From CAZTPJ01 sp964614515 (GTDB lineage Bacteria; Planctomycetota; Phycisphaerae; Phycisphaerales; UBA1924): a stretch of 64,000 bases of DNA. The notes beneath the pieces are model-generated. The model was not told the DNA's origin. It saw only the letters and a program-made list of their open reading frames with translations, and made no database searches. The stretch's first letter is position 1; every line of letters starts with the position of its first letter. The translations under genes and the position numbers were made by a program. Positions 63,701-64,000 of this stretch are shown piece after piece. The stretch spans positions 8,355 to 72,354 of the forward strand of contig CAZTPJ010000007.1 of NCBI GenBank assembly GCA_964614515.1, given 5' to 3'.

Positions 63701-64000
63701 ATGCCCAACGCACGTTCAGGGGATTCTCTGACTGACGCCTCTCGCGGCGAGCGACTCCAGCGAGTTCTTGCCGACGCCGGCGTCGCCTCGCGCAGGGCGT
63801 GCGAGCAACTCATCGCGGATGGGCGCGTCAGGGTCAACGGACGCCGCGTGTCCACGCTTCCCGCGTGGGTCGATCCGGCGGAAGATCGCATCGAAGTCGA
63901 CGGCGACGTGATCGCCGCGCCCGAGCGCCGCGTCTACATCATGCTCAACAAGCCGTCGCGCACCATCTCCACGGTTCGCGATGAGCCGGAGATGGATCGA
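63701..64000 (+). CDS. RluB/RsuA-family pseudouridine synthase, 5' part
   Basis: At least 100 residues lie inside the window, running off the right edge. Residues ~16-65 are an S4 RNA-binding domain (GERLQRVLADAGVASRRACE, ADGRVRVNGRRV). This is followed by IEVDGDVIAAPERRVYIMLN with KPSRTISTVRDE, the start of the catalytic domain (the K-P motif). RluB and RsuA modify one uridine in 23S or 16S rRNA respectively; the discriminating part and the catalytic Asp lie beyond the window. Confidence 0.92.
   Translation, partial: MPNARSGDSLTDASRGERLQRVLADAGVASRRACEQLIADGRVRVNGRRVSTLPAWVDPAEDRIEVDGDVIAAPERRVYIMLNKPSRTISTVRDEPEMDR

Overview
The window is GC-rich, densely packed bacterial chromosome. It most resembles a member of the Planctomycetota, probably class Phycisphaerae. 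The main pointers are a secreted protein ending in a Pro-x-Pro / hydrophobic / RRR sorting tail, a secreted subtilase with a dockerin-like DxD repeat tail, membrane proteins carrying a CxxC-x(n)-CPECG zinc ribbon, a prepilin-type protein, many lipoproteins and Tat-exported enzymes, and a large load of small palindromic repeats between genes. Nothing indicates a phage, plasmid, integron or CRISPR array. This is ordinary chromosome with accessory patches.

Left part (1-14.8 kb): the 5' part of a secreted kelch-repeat protein, a long RNase P RNA gene (rnpB, minus strand) with its own terminator, two glycosyltransferases that probably build a surface glycan, thioredoxin with a Gfo/Idh/MocA oxidoreductase, and a lower-GC pair of unknown genes (7.6-8.9 kb). 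Next come a 21-bp periodic tract that reads as perfect heptads, a repeat field, ileS and tRNA-Gly(TCC).

Middle part (15-45 kb): a secreted subtilisin-like protease, two tiny lipoproteins, a TIM-barrel isomerase, queG, an ABC ATPase and an overlapping run of membrane anchor protein, HEAT-repeat lipoprotein and zinc-type dehydrogenase. After these lie trpS with a Tat-exported GH116-like protein, a PEP-CTERM-like secreted protein, a lipoprotein/pseudopilin cluster with two tandem zinc-ribbon paralogues, a DedA-like protein, an OmpA-type lipoprotein and an amidohydrolase. A system II cytochrome c biogenesis pair (ResB-like and CcsA-like) overlaps a 3-methyladenine DNA glycosylase gene.

Right part (45-64 kb): an orphan Phd/YefM-type antitoxin with a promoter placed for a leaderless transcript, rpsA, rlmE overlapping a BatA-like VWA protein, a Tat-exported alkaline phosphatase, and a minus-strand run murQ - Dabb lipoprotein - moxR - large lipoprotein. 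A YpdA-like flavoprotein lies upstream of murQ. The remainder holds an orphan oligopeptide-binding protein, a 2-oxo acid dehydrogenase E2 subunit, a coiled-coil protein and the 5' end of an RluB/RsuA-type pseudouridine synthase.

The most distinctive signal is the repeat content. Several families of short palindromes (C/G-rich stems with GAA, TTC or TGAA loops), a GGCGAGACGCC-type unit in tandem, and a twin CACAGAGACACGGAGG-type element fill the intergenic gaps. Copies also appear to have inserted in frame into genes (a YpdA-like reductase, ileS, an amidohydrolase), adding 10-30 residues without breaking the reading frame. Other notable points are an IleS with a degenerate C-terminal zinc finger, divergent active sites in the GH116-like and zinc-dehydrogenase-like proteins, and leaderless-type promoters. 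No complete novel multi-gene system can be demonstrated from sequence alone.
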